Under the pieces are notes generated by a model. It saw only the letters and a list, made by a program, of their open reading frames with translations. It did no database searches and was not told the origin of the DNA. A stretch of DNA of 64,000 bases from Ursus arctos (taxonomy: Eukaryota > Chordata > Mammalia > Carnivora > Ursidae). Every line of letters begins with the position of its first letter. The stretch's first letter is position 1. Position numbers and translations under genes: made by a program. Below, in pieces: positions 47,301-58,474 of the stretch. The stretch lies in assembly GCF_023065955.2 (NCBI RefSeq), contig NW_026622897.1, positions 3,043,001 through 3,107,000 on the forward strand, written 5' to 3'.

Positions 47301-47978
47301 TTAAAAAGTAGAGCTGACAAAGTTCCAGACTGATCAGTCAAGAATTATACAGTGTTAGGGAGAAAGAACACAGAGTTGAGAGAGGGTTTTTCCCTTCCCC
47401 TTTATTAGTAGTGAAGTCCTGATCCTTTCTACATTCCCAGATAAAGAAAACTACCAGAAAATATGTGGAATGATAAAGGATGGTATGAGGATTTAGGGCT
47501 TCCTGGTGCTAGAACATGAATACATTGTCATGAGCCTCGCTATTTGCCTCAAGGCAGGGGTCAGAGAAGATCAGGTCAAATTGCAGTGTTGAATAGGCAC
47601 AAAATCACACAGTGTGTGCTCTCCGCTAATTCAAAAAGAAGCATTATTAAACCTAACAGTCATCCAAAGTTTGATCAAAAAATCTTCAAAAGGTTAACTA
47701 TTGGAATATATTGCCTAATTTTTCCTGGGAAGAAATTATTTACAAGTAAGCATTACTTTAATAAAACTCTGTGCCAACCTAGACCGTACTAGATAATGAT
47801 TATGACAATGCCTCTCCCTCTTATTTAAAATTCTGCACCAAGCTTCTGCAAACTCTGCTATTTCTTCCATCTTTTATCCTTCTCAGTCTGTAAGTTTAAT
47901 TATATTGTTTTGAATTCTTTTCCTGCCTCTCAGAGTTCTACTCATTAACAAGGTCTATAATAATATCCTACTGGCTAA
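47301..47978. other. Unassigned DNA
   Basis: An 82-residue frame at 47,544-47,792 has no recognisable family. No repeat is identified. Confidence 0.45.
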
Positions 47979-48406
47979 AGTTTCTTCTTATTTTTAAAAT
48001 TTTTAATTTTTTTAAATTTAAATTCAAGTTAACATACACTGTAGTATTGGTTTCAGGAGTAGTAGTTAGTGCTTCATCACATACTTATAAACACCCAGTG
48101 GTCATCCCAACAAGTACCTCCTTAATGCCTATGTAGCCTATTCCCTACCCACCTCCCCTCCAGCAAGCCTGTTTGTTCACTATAGTTAGGAGTCTCTTAT
48201 GCTTTGCCTCTGTCTCTGTTTTTATCTTATTTTATTTTCCTTCCCTCCCCCTATATTCATCTGTTTCTTAAATTCCACATATGAGTGAAACCATATGGTA
48301 CTTGTCTTTCTCTGTGACTGGCTTATTTTGCTTAGCATAATACCCTCTAGTTTCATCCATGTTGTAAATGGCAAGATTTCATTCTTTTTGATGGCTAAGT
48401 AATATT

Positions 48407-48408
<2 letters not shown>

Positions 48409-48449
<41 letters not shown>
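48409..48449. repeat. (TG)n microsatellite inside L1 3' region
   Basis: A near-perfect 41-bp TG run replaces the usual L1 text after AAGTAATATTCC. Confidence 0.96.
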
Positions 48450-48451
<2 letters not shown>

Positions 48452-49527
48452 CACCTCTTTATCCATTCATCAGTCAGTGGACATTTGGGCTCTTCCCATA
48501 ATTTGTCTATTGTTGATAATGCTGCAATAAACATTGGGGTGAATGTGCTCCTTTGGATCAGCATTTTTTATCCTCTGGGTAAATAACTAGTAGTGCAATT
48601 GCTGGGTCATATGATGGTTCTATTTTTTAACTTTTTGAGGAACCTCCATACTGGTTTTCCAGAGTGACTGCACCAGTTTGCATTCCCACCAACAGTATAA
48701 GAGGTTTCCCCTTTCTCTGCATGCTCACCAACATTTGTTGTTTCCTGAGTTGGTTATTTTAGCCATTCTGACAGGTGTAAGTGTATCTCATTATGGTTTG
48801 ATTTGTATTTCCCTGATGCCTAGTGATGTTGAGCATCTTTCATGTGTCTGGTAGCCATCTGTATGTCTTCTTTGGAGAAATCTCTATTCATGCCTTCTGC
48901 CCATTTCTTAACCGGATTATTTATTTTTGGGGTATTGCATTTGATGAGCTCTTTATTACTAACCCTTTATCAGATATGTCTTGCAAGTATCTTCTCCCAT
49001 TCAGTAGGTTGTGTTTTAGTTTTGTTGATTCTTTCCTTTGTTGTGTAGCTTTTTATCTTGATTAAATCTCAGTAGTTCATTTTTGCTTTTGCCTCCAGAG
49101 ACATGTGTAGTAAGAAGTTGCTGCAGCCGAGGTCAAAGAGGTTGCTGCCTGTGTTCCCCTCTAGGATTTTGATAGTTTCTTGTCTTACATTTAGGTCTTT
49201 TATCCATTATGAATTTAATTTTGTGTATGGTTTAAGAAAGCGGTCCAGTTTCATTCTTCTACATGTTTCTATCCAGTTTTCCCAACACCATTTGTTGAAG
49301 AGACTGTCTTTTTTCCATTGGATGTTCTTTCCTGCTTTGTCAAAGATTAGTTGACCATAGAGTTGAGGGTCCATTTCTGGGTTCTCTATTCTGTTCCACT
49401 GATCTGTGTGTCTGTTTTTGTGCCAGAACCATACTGTCCTGATGACTTCAGGTTTGCATTATAGCTTGAAGTCTGGGATTGTGATGTCTCCTGCTTTGCT
49501 TTTCTTTTTCAATATTACTTTGACTCT

Positions 49528-50940
49528 TCAGGGTCTTTTCCGGTTCCATACAAATTTTAGGATTGTTTGTTCCAGCTCTGTGAAAAATGCTGATGTTATT
49601 TTGATAAGGATTGCATTGAATGTGTGGATTGATTTGGGTGGTATAGACATTTTAACAATATTTGTTCTTCTAATCCATGAGCATGGAATATCTTTCCATT
49701 TCCTTTTGTCTTCTTCAATTTCTTTCTTAAGCATTCTGCAGTTTTCAGAGTGCAGATCTTTTACCTCTTTGGTTAGATTAATTCCTAGGTATCTCATGGT
49801 TTTTCTTGGTGCAATTGTAAATGGGATCATTTCTTTGATTTCTCTTTCTGCTGCTTCATTATTGGTATATAGAAATGCAAAAGATTTCTGTACGTTGATT
49901 TTATATTCTGCGACTTTGCTGAATTCATGTATCAGTTATAGTAATTTTTTGGTGGAGCCTTACAGGTTTTCTACATAGAATATCAAGTCTTTTTCAAAGA
50001 GTGAATGTTTGACTTCTTTCTTGCCAGTTTGGATGCCTCTTATTTCTTTTCATTGTCTGATTGCTGAGGCTCGGACTTCTAGTACTATGTTGAACAACAG
50101 TGGTGAGAGTAGACATCCCTGTTGTATTCCTGACCTTAAGGAACTCTCAGTTTTTCCCCATTGAGGATGATTATTAGCTGTGAATCTTTCATGTATGGCC
50201 TTTATGATGTTGAGGTATGTTCATTCTATCCCTACTTCCGTGAGGGTTTTTATTCAGAAAAGATGCTGTATTTTGTCAAATGCTTTTTCTGCATCTGTTG
50301 AAATGATCATATGGTTCTTACCCTTTCTTTTATTGATGTGGTGTATCGTGCTGATTGATTTGTGGATATTGAACCACCCTTGCAGCTCAGGAATAAATCC
50401 CACTTGATTATGGTGAATAATCCTTTTAATGTACTGTTGGTTTCCATTAGCTAGTATCTTGTTGAGAATTTTTGCATCCACATTCATCAGGGATATTGGT
50501 CTGTAATTCTTTTTACTGGAGTCTTTGTCCGGTTCTGGAATCAAGGTAATGCAGTCCTCACAGAATGAATTTGGAAGTTTTCCTTCCATGCCTATTTTTA
50601 GGAATAGCTTCAGAAGAATAGGTATTAATTCTTTAAATGTTTGGTAGAATTCCCCTGGGAAGCCATCTGGACCCTTGTTTATTGGGAGATTTTTGATTTT
50701 TGACTCAGTTTCTTTGTTGGTTTTGGATCTGTTCAAATTTTCTATTTCTTCCTGTTCCAGTTTTGGTAGTTTATGTTTCCAGGTATTTATCCATTTCTTC
50801 CAGATTCCCTAATTTGTTGCCATAATTGCTCATAATATTCTCTTATAATTGTTTGCATTTCTGTGGTATTGGTTGTGATCTCTCCGCTTTCATTTGTGAT
50901 TTTATTTATTTTGGTCCTTTCTCTTTTCTTCTTGATAAGT
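49528..50940 (-). pseudogene. Decayed L1 ORF2 (reverse transcriptase) remains
   Basis: The best-preserved stretch is a 160-residue frame (50,254-50,736) with [37 protein letters not shown] and [14 protein letters not shown], which are the conserved finger and palm segments of L1 reverse transcriptase. A second frame (49,528-49,830) carries [15 protein letters not shown] and [13 protein letters not shown] from the region past the palm. Between them, where the FADD catalytic box belongs, the frame is broken by stops and shifts. The enzyme is inactive. This copy keeps more of the RT in one frame than the sense L1 at 18.7-22.2 kb, so it is probably the younger of the two. Confidence 0.92.
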
Positions 50941-51004
50941 CTGGCTGGGGGTTTATCAATTTTGTTAATTCTTTCAAAGATCCAGCTCCTAGTTTCATTC
51001 TTAT

Positions 51005-52280
51005 ACCATCATGCAAATGTACTCTGGAAAGGGGAGCGTTCTCTCCCAGTGTGACCAAGGATATCCCCACACCATGGCATCTTGTGCAAACGCTACTCAC
51101 CGCTGTCTCCCTCTCTCCCTGACTATGCTCCAAGAAAAGGGCTCCCTCCCCTCCGTGGCACCGTGGCTTTTCTCTCCCCCAATTCACGTCTTCGAACCTT
51201 GTACCTGCCTACAGTTCTGCATATTGTTTTCTTAATCCTCAGATTGATTTCCTACTTGTTCAAAATGATTTGATGTTGATCTAGCTTTGTTCAAGGCCAA
51301 AATTAAGCCCATCTTAACTCCTCCCCTAAAGTTCCTTCCTTTTATTTCCCATGCTAATAATTATACTTGTCATTGTTGTCTACAAAAAATATATGTAATA
51401 TACACATTTAATTCTCTCCCAAACTTGATGAGGTAGTGTGGTATGTTGAATTATTGTTTCTATCACTTCCCTCCTTCTAGCAGCCAAAATAGAAGTCTAT
51501 AACCAATCTCAGAAATTTAGTTGGACCATGTAACTTACCTTGATGAACGGAGAGTATATACATGTGTCAGTGTGTCAACTCTGAATAGAGGCTTTCAGAG
51601 CATTGCATGTTTCAGCTTTCCCCTGGAGCTTCTCTCACCCAAATGAGAAGAGTATGCTCTAGACAGTGATGCCTCTTGTGCCTGCCTTCCAGAAAGAGGT
51701 GGCACGTGTCATGGAGCAAAGCCCCACCAATCTCAGATAAGACCAGAAAAGTCTAGATTACTTGCTCGAGCTGAGAAAGCAAGGTTGTTTGTTACTACAG
51801 CAAAATCTGTCTTGTGGAAATATGTATTTGAACAGGAAAAAAGCAAAGCTCAGAGTTGAAATGAATTAGTAAATTGCCATTTACAGTGTGACCAAACCTT
51901 AGGTCTTAGGAAGCGTAGATATCTCAACTACAGAAGCATAATTCCTTGAGGAAGTCATTTCTAAATACACAGAAAAAAAAGATGGATTTTCCTTCATGAG
52001 ACTTCTTCTTTCTCAAAACCCAACAAGAACAAAAAAATTCTCTGCATTTATTTTCCCACAAATATATTTACGTTGTTGCTGAATCCAGTGTAACTGCTCT
52101 GCTTCTTCCATGACTTTATTTTATGTATGTAAGCTACTTATTAATCCCTTTGTATCAGTTTCTTTCCTAGCTAGAGATGAATTTTAATATAACTGGTACG
52201 ATTGTAGCAGTGGTTTATAAATAGTCAAGAGTAGGAATATGCTAAGTTTGGTACTACCACTATTTTTACAGCCAGACACA
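51005..52280. other. Unassigned DNA
   Basis: The 51,010-51,200 part (GGAAAGGGGAGCGTTCTCTC, TGTGCAAACGCTACTCACCG, CCTCCGTGGCACCGTGG) is CpG-bearing and looks like a piece of a carnivore dispersed repeat I cannot name. The rest shows nothing recognisable. Confidence 0.4.
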
Positions 52281-52371
52281 TAGTCCTTTCTAAATCAAGC
52301 TTAGAAATACCTTCCTAACATAACAATAGTCCTTCTAAATCAAGCTTAGAAATGCTTTCCTAACATAACAA
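52281..52371. repeat. Tandem duplication, about 45 bp x 2
   Basis: The unit TAGTCCTTTCTAAATCAAGC through CCTAACATAACAA occurs at 52,281-52,326 and again at 52,327-52,371, with a few differences (AATACC against AATGCT and one missing T). Confidence 0.93.
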
Positions 52372-52472
52372 TAGCCTTGTTGTGAAATAGGAGACCTGGA
52401 GCCAAGAGTCATTATATCATATTGTTTACAAAAAGGTCCATGCAAAAACATTTTAAAATTTGAGAAAATATA

Positions 52473-52655
52473 GGGGCACCTGGGGTGGCTTAGTTGATTG
52501 AGCATCTTACTCTTGGTTTCAACTCAGGTAGTGATCTCAGGGTCCTGGGATCGAGCTCAGCATGGAGTCTGCTTAGGATTCTCTCTCCTTCTCCCTTTCC
52601 CCTCCCGCTCATGCTCTTTATCTCTCTCTAAAACAAATAAATAAATCTTTTCTTA
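52473..52655 (+). mobile_element. Can-SINE (SINEC) with perfect 18-bp duplication
   Basis: GGGGCACCTGGGGTGGCTTAG, TCAGGGTCCTGGGATCGAGC and TCTCTCTAAAACAAATAAATAAATC identify it. AAAATTTGAGAAAATATA is perfect at 52,455-52,472 and 52,656-52,673. Confidence 0.95.
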
Positions 52656-52779
52656 AAAATTTGAGAAAATATAATATCAATAAGCTCCAAGGTCCCAGGC
52701 CAACTAAGACACTAAAATATCCTAGGATCCTAAGATAAATTTTATCAAACAATCTTTCAGTCATTCATTTATTTGTTTA

Positions 52780-53190
52780 GTAATTTTATCAATCAGCTGA
52801 GACTGCCATAGCAGAACACCATTGGCTGGGTGGCTTAAACTGTAGAAATTTATTTTCTCACAGTTCTGGAGACTAGTAATCTAAAATCAGGTGACAACAT
52901 TGTCCTGTTCTGGTGAGAACCCTCTTCTGGGTTGTAGAATGAAGATGTCTCCCTTTGTCCTCACACGGCAGAGAGAGAGAGAGAGAGAGAGAGACCCCGA
53001 GAGAAAGAGTGAGCGAGAGAGCAAGATCTCTGGCATCTCTTTCCATAGGGACATTAACCCCATCATGAAGGCCCCACCCTCACAACTTCATCTACACCTA
53101 TCTCCCTAAGGCCTCATCTCCAAGTACCATCACTTTGGGGATTAGGGCTTCAACATGAATCTGAGGGAGAAACAATTCAGCGCCATCAGT
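52780..53190 (-). mobile_element. MLT1-type LTR with (GA)n expansion
   Basis: GCTGAGACTGCCATAGCAGAAC, GGCTGGGTGGCTTAAACTG, AAATTTATTTTCTCACAGTTC, then AAGGCCTCATCTCCAAGTACC and AGGGCTTCAACATGAATCTG are the reverse complement of an MLT1 LTR. A (GA)n tract lies at 52,969-52,994. Confidence 0.88.
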
Positions 53191-53902
53191 GAGTAGCTGT
53201 CAATATGTGTTATTACTATGGTATGTATTGCTATCAATACGTAGGAAACGTAATGATCATCTGTGTGCTAGATTCTTTGCTCACACTGGGTGTAGATTGA
53301 TGAACAAAACTGAGAGAAAAGAGATAAAAATATTGATCATATGAAAGGAAGGTTATGAATCTTTGAAGACAGAGAAGTTCCAGCCTGTGTCTAATAGGAG
53401 TTTCCGTGAGATAAAATAGAAATAATGAAGGAAAAAATAATTATTGAAAGGAGGGCGCTGTAGGACATCTGCTTCCAGCAATAATAGATGAACGACATTC
53501 GACTAGGAATCTCATTGAGGAAAACTAACGTAGCAAGAGAAAATACTTTTAAAAGTCATCTTGAAGGCAGAGTACTAATAAAATAGTAAATAATGAGGTC
53601 TGGGAGAAGTTCTGAACTTCTCAGAATGAACTCTGTGTTTCGAAATGCTTTCCTCTAGGAACGTTTGACACAGACCAAGCAGACTTTTGACAGGCTCTCA
53701 GGTCTTGGAAACAACGCTTGGACTCTACAAACTGGCAAGGGCAGGAGCATGGCCCTCTTACTGTATGAAGGATTGCCTGCTGGAAGTGGAGATAAATCAG
53801 ATGTAAATCAGCACTTGCCCACCTTTAGGCAAATAAATACATTTTTGACTGTCCCAGAAATTCATACCATCTCATTTAGGTTGAAAAACGTTGCTCTGTA
53901 TG
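53191..53902. other. Unassigned DNA ahead of a poly(A)
   Basis: An L2-like scrap is near 53,255-53,320. An open frame runs from 53,665 to the poly(A) without an ATG start; an AATAAA lies about 70 bp before the A run. It may be the body of a short retrocopy, but I do not recognise it. Confidence 0.4.
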
Positions 53903-53946
53903 AAAAAAAAAAAAAAAAAAAAAAGGAAAGAAAGAAAGAAAGAAAA
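53903..53946. repeat. Poly(A) and (GAAA)n tract
   Basis: About 22 A residues pass into (GAAA)n, the usual decay pattern of a retroposon tail. Confidence 0.95.
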
Positions 53947-54479
53947 CCAGTATATGCAAAAATGAATACATGAAAAGGAAATTTGCTATACGTCACACCA
54001 TGAATAATATATGGTTACAGAGTGAAAAAGTGTGAGGGAGCTTCTAGGGTAATTTTCTATTTAGATACTGGCAACAAGGTATTTACCTTGACATAATTCA
54101 TAAATCTATGCATTTATAATTTGTCCATTTTTATACATATGTATATTATAATAGTTTAAAAATCTAGTGCCCCCGTCCTGGCTCATTTCTTTTTATACTG
54201 CATACCCAATAATGTGTGGTTTTCTGCCTTAAATTGAACATCATCCTTGTACATGCTTGATAAAATTTATTTGTTAAAAACAAAAACATACAGACAAAAA
54301 GCAATTTACTTTAAGAAAATTTATCCAGGCAACCCAATTATACTTTGACCACTTCTGTGTATATTCAACTTTAACAGAAAACTTTCCTGGAAAATCAATT
54401 AAATATTTTCTTTTGTAGTCATTCATGTCACGAGTCTTCATCAGATGGTACTGATGGCTTTATTTGTTGACTACCACCA
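53947..54479. other. Unassigned AT-rich DNA
   Basis: No gene or repeat is recognised. Confidence 0.5.
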
Positions 54480-54655
54480 TGTGGTAGGGACTTCCTATAT
54501 GTCGTTTTATTGAATCTTGCTATGAAATGAATAGCATTTCCATCTTGGAAATAAAAGTACTGAGGTCGAGAAACTGCATAATGTCCTCAAAATAGTAAGT
54601 GACAAACAGGGCTGTAAATCATGTCTAATTTCAAGTTTACCATCTTTGGATTCCC
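54480..54655 (-). repeat. MIR SINE, antisense
   Basis: TTATTGAATCTTGCTATGAAATG, ATTTCCATCTTGGAAATAAAAG, GTACTGAGGTCGAGAAACTGC and ATGTCCTCAAAATAGTAAGTGAC follow the reverse MIR consensus. Confidence 0.75.
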
Positions 54656-55664
54656 TTTGAAATCACCTTCAGAGTCTGGGAACTTGGCTTCTCATGAGCT
54701 AGCCCTTCCTTTTACAACTTTCTTTATTAGAAAAACTTCTCTTATATTGAAGCAAAATACACTTTTTTTCTTGTGCCTTATGCCCAGTGGTTCCAGTTCT
54801 TCCTGTTTATGGGCATATGAAAAAAAAACAAAACAAAACAAACAAAAACAAAACTGAGAGAACATCAAATATTCAAAGAAACCCACTTAAAAAAATGTCT
54901 TAAGTTTGCTGTCTTCTGGTTTCCTCTGTCTGCTTTTAATATTACCTGATTTTTGAGTCACTTCGTCATCCTCGTGTTTGCCCTCTGACTGCTTCAGTTT
55001 GTTTAGATCTCCTTTAAAGAACGGTCATACTTAGGTGTTACCTAAAAAGCAAAGTAGATCAGGAACACTTCATTTATCTTTTCGCAAACCTCAAGTTCCT
55101 TTCATTCCACCAGAGATTTCCAAGAACTAGAAGGAAAGAAATTACCTTTTTTGTTTGTTCTGATAGACTTTGTTTAAGATCAAGTTCTTGTAAGAGCTTA
55201 GGCAGGCACCATTTCAGCATTTATGATGGAGCCTGGAAATATTGAATCCTCAGTTGTGCAAAGGAGTTGTGATTGGAATTAAATGAGATGATCCAAGATA
55301 GCCCATGTTGGAGTCCCAGACAGAATTCCTGAGAGCTAACGTGTGTGTCACATGCCAGCCGTGTGAACTAGAGAAATGTGTTCCCGTCTTTAAGCCTCCG
55401 CCTCCTTTCTAAGCAAGTGGGAGAGTGGATTCGGGGAAGTAACATTATGAAGGTAACAGTGCATAACACATGGTAGCTTCATTCCCCCTTTCCACACTTC
55501 CCAACAAGACACAGAAATGCAGGGCCAGCTTCCTGAAACAGCAAACATCATCCCCATCACCACCGTCACAGCTAGCCTCATTGTCAGCAATATCGTCATC
55601 ATTGTCATTATCACAGACATTTGTTATGGTGGCCATTGGTATCAATATGTAGTAGTCCATGTGG
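54656..55664. other. Unassigned DNA
   Basis: An A-rich (AAAAC)n tract lies at 54,821-54,854. Short overlapping frames on both strands at 55,390-55,660 have no recognisable family. Confidence 0.45.
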
Positions 55665-55765
55665 CACTTTTATGTATTAACTCCCTTTTACATATGAGGA
55701 ATGTAAGGCGCAGAATGGTTAATAACTTGCCATGTCCTTGTTGACACAGTGGACGATGAGGTACA
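55665..55765 (-). repeat. MIR SINE fragment, antisense
   Basis: CTCCCTTTTACATATGAGGAATGTAAGGCGCAG and GGTTAATAACTTGCCATGTCC match the reverse MIR core and 3' text. Confidence 0.75.
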
Positions 55766-55849
55766 GCTGTATAGTACAGTCTCCAAGACCCTGGTGAAGA
55801 AAAGAAATCTCTCAATTTGTGCTTTACCATTCCTGCATTTGGGCATTCT

Positions 55850-55965
55850 TGCTTGCATTTAATCCAAGAGTTATGGAGCCCTTTACTGTGGGTCAAGTAC
55901 TTCAATAAATAAAGACGAGCAAGACATCATCTGTTCTTCCATGGAACTTGCATCCCAACGGTGGT
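55850..55965 (-). repeat. L2 3' end scrap
   Basis: GGAGCCCTTTACTGTGGGTCAAGTAC and CTTCCATGGAACTTGCATCC are the reverse of the L2 3' end. Confidence 0.5.
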
Positions 55966-56102
55966 GGTGATATTAATTCAGCTGAGCCAGTAGGACAGAG
56001 AAAAACTGTTGTGTGCTGTGATGGATTCTTGTAGACTAATGGAAAGAGTTAATTGTCATGAAGGGTCAGGAAGTAAAGTCTCTCTAAGAAACAAAAATAT
56101 GA

Positions 56103-56358
56103 GGGGCGCTTGGGTGGCTCAGTTAGTTAAGCCTCGGACTCTTAATTTTGTCTCAGGTGGTGATCTCAGGGTTGGATCTCAGGGTCATGACCTCTGGATT
56201 GTGAGATCCAACCCCCCATCTGGCTTGTGCTCAACAGGGTGTCTGTTTGGAATTCTCTCTCTCCCTCTCCCTTTGTCCCCCGCCCCCCCCCCCCCCGCTC
56301 CCATGCACGTGCATGTTGTCTCTCTCTCTCTCAAATAAATAAATCTTAAAAAAAAAAA
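56103..56358 (+). mobile_element. Can-SINE (SINEC) with internal duplication, 17-bp target repeat
   Basis: The copy starts GGGGCGCTTGGGTGGCTCAG and ends in (CT)n AAATAAATAAATC. The word GATCTCAGGGT appears twice close together (about 56,162 and 56,177), lengthening the body. A C-run of 14 lies at 56,283-56,296. The duplication AAGAAACAAAAA(T/C)ATGA is at 56,086-56,102 and 56,359-56,375. Confidence 0.94.
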
Positions 56359-56375
56359 AAGAAACAAAAACATGA

Positions 56376-57214
56376 AATGCAAACATTCAGAATCTAGCAA
56401 AAGAACTCTCTGATTTTAGGTAAGTTTTAAATTAGTTTTGTGTAAGAAAAACAAACAAAAACATGGAGTGAGAAAAAGGGCCTTCACAGGTAATGAGTCT
56501 GGAAAGGTAAGTGGGGGTCAAACGTAGACATAATGCTCCTGAGTTCTGAACTCTACCCTGAAAGTGCTGGAGAGCTGCAGGGTTTTTCTCCTGGGAATCC
56601 CCCAAGGACCTGAGGACTGCAAGGTTTTACAATATCTTTCACAATGTTGTGGACATTGATGAGGAGGGGAGTGAAGTATGGGGAAAGCTGGCATCAGGGA
56701 GAATGATTAGTAACCTGTGGAATTTCTGCAGAAGAACCAGCAAGATGGGGCGAGGCACTGCAAAGGGAAGATAGAAAAGAGGGCGATGCAAGAGCCCCAT
56801 TAACACGAGTGAGCCCATCAGACCTGGTGGCTGGGTGGGTGTGGTGTGAGCACGTGAGATGTGGAAAAAAACAAGGGTGAGTCCTGTTTTGTGGAAGGGC
56901 ATCTACGTCCACCATACCCATAACCTTGTACTCCTCCTTAAATATGAGCAACCCTGGCCTTATTTTTAATGTGTCTTTTTTTTTCCCCTCTAATGATTAA
57001 ACCCCATTTTCCTGACCAGAGTTTCAATAGTTCCCCAATTTTCAGGAAAAAAAAATGAGAAAGGAAATAACTTGAGGCTTGGAATTAAGTCACTTTCCCA
57101 CACATAGAGAATGCAGGTGGATTTAACACGCCTGGTACCCGCAGACCTGCTGTTTTTATGAGTCAAAACCTGTTCGGCCCGCCAGAGAGGCCCTGGACTA
57201 CAGCTTGCTCTCAC
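56376..57214. other. Unassigned DNA, possible L2 relic
   Basis: GAGAGCTGCAGGGTTTTTCTCC and the text to about 56,740 loosely follow reverse L2 ORF2 sequence. From about 57,115 the GC and CpG content rises toward the candidate exon. Confidence 0.35.
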
Positions 57215-57302
57215 CTGGAGCAAAGGCACTGCTGGCCGAGGGCTTCTCCCGGGGCACGTCCTTCATCCTCATGCTCTTACGCAGGTAACGGAGCTCCTGT
57301 GC
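57215..57302 (-). CDS. Candidate internal coding exon (88 bp), gene unknown
   Basis: Read on the minus strand, the 88 bases between an AG (…GGATCTTAG) and a strong donor (GCTCCAG followed by GTGAGAGC) stay open in one frame. The 29 codons start AQELRYLRKSMRMKDVPREK and continue PSASSAFAP, leaving one extra base (start phase 0, end phase 1). An in-frame TAG lies immediately upstream of the acceptor and another five codons into the downstream intron, so the open stretch coincides with the splice boundaries. The composition is charged and Lys/Arg-rich, unlike the AT-driven chance frames elsewhere. The exon and its edges hold about ten CpGs, which old neutral DNA usually loses. Weak points: the polypyrimidine tract is modest, all three plus-strand frames are also open across this GC-rich patch, and I do not recognise the protein. 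It may be an exon of a large gene, a pseudo-exon or chance. Confidence 0.38.
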
Positions 57303-58094
57303 CTAAGATCCGGAGCTGAAGTCCATGAAGAAGTCCCGGCTTGGGTTCTGGCTTCTTTCTCCGTGTGCTTGTTTTTGTGACCTGAGTATTTCAGGGCTGT
57401 CCTAAGATGACCACACTTCTGCCAGCCATACAGCCTGGGAACTAAAACACTTCACAGCCGTTCTCATCCCAGGACAGGAGTCTAGTTACCTGTGTTTCGT
57501 GGGTCCCCAGAACTATCCACGTTCTGAATATCTTCTGATTGTCATTCTCATGGATCGTTCCCTCCCGTGGGAACATCTTGATCCATTTTCACTGACTCAG
57601 GCTGATCATATACCTGAGAAATAATTTGAGGTTAGAATACTCTAGTGACACAGTCCATCTGCAACCAAGCCTAACCTATGTCAGTCCTTCCCTAACAGCT
57701 GAGCACTTGGCCCATATCTTGTTGTGTTTCATCTTGTGACCACACAGTCACACCCTGTCAATTCACTCTGCAATGTGACGCCAGTCATCTATAAACTCTC
57801 CTTTCCCTGAGATAGGATATCACATACATAAACTAGCTCTGAATTATTTTTAAAAGTATAAAGTGCTATTCTGAATATACTACAGATAAAAATTACCATG
57901 GTAAGTATCAATAACAGCATGCTTTGCTTCTCAGCACTTATCTTAAAAGAGACTAACTATAAACAGCTTACAGTAAAGAACGAATGTTTGCAAAATAGTT
58001 CATTTTAAATTTCTTTAAAGTTGAATTCCACTATCATATACAGTCTGGGAAAAAAATGTTCTATCTGCCATCTCTTCCAAAATGAATCTATTGA
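57303..58094. other. Unassigned DNA flanking the candidate exon
   Basis: Elevated GC continues to about 57,560 and then drops to AT-rich background. No repeat is recognised, which would be consistent with intronic unique sequence. Confidence 0.45.
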
Positions 58095-58443
58095 TTAGTC
58101 CAAAAAAATTCACTAGTGTTGGCAAGGATGTGGAGACATTGGAATGCTCAGACAGTGCTGGTGGGGATTAAAATGGTGCAGCTGTGTGGAAAATAGTTTG
58201 GCAGTTTCTCCAAAAGTTAAACATAGAATTACCATATGATCCAGCAATTCTACTTCTATAAAACACATGTTTACACAAAAACTTGTATATAAGTATTCAT
58301 AGCAGCATTATTTATAATAGCCAAAGAGGGGAAGCAATGCAAACATCCATCAACTGTTGAATGAATGCATACAGTATGCCATATCCATGGACTGGAGTAT
58401 TGATCCGTGCTGCAACGTCATGCTAGGTGAGAGAAGCCACACC

Positions 58444-58474
<31 letters not shown>

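Larger units (their letters stand above)
47992..50990 (-). mobile_element. 5'-truncated carnivore L1, 3.0 kb, antisense
   Basis: From the poly(A)-side text at 47,992 the plus strand reads the L1 3' UTR and ORF2 in reverse, ending with GGTTTATCAATTTTGTTAATT at about 50,950. An approximate duplication AGTTTCTTCTTAT (47,979-47,991) and AGTTTCATTCTTAT (50,991-51,004) brackets it. ORF1, the 5' UTR and the start of ORF2 are absent. Confidence 0.95.

Noticed and set aside
49406..49978. 190-residue plus-strand frame, the longest in the window
   Set aside because: It is the antisense of L1 ORF2 and hydrophobic only because of T-rich codons.
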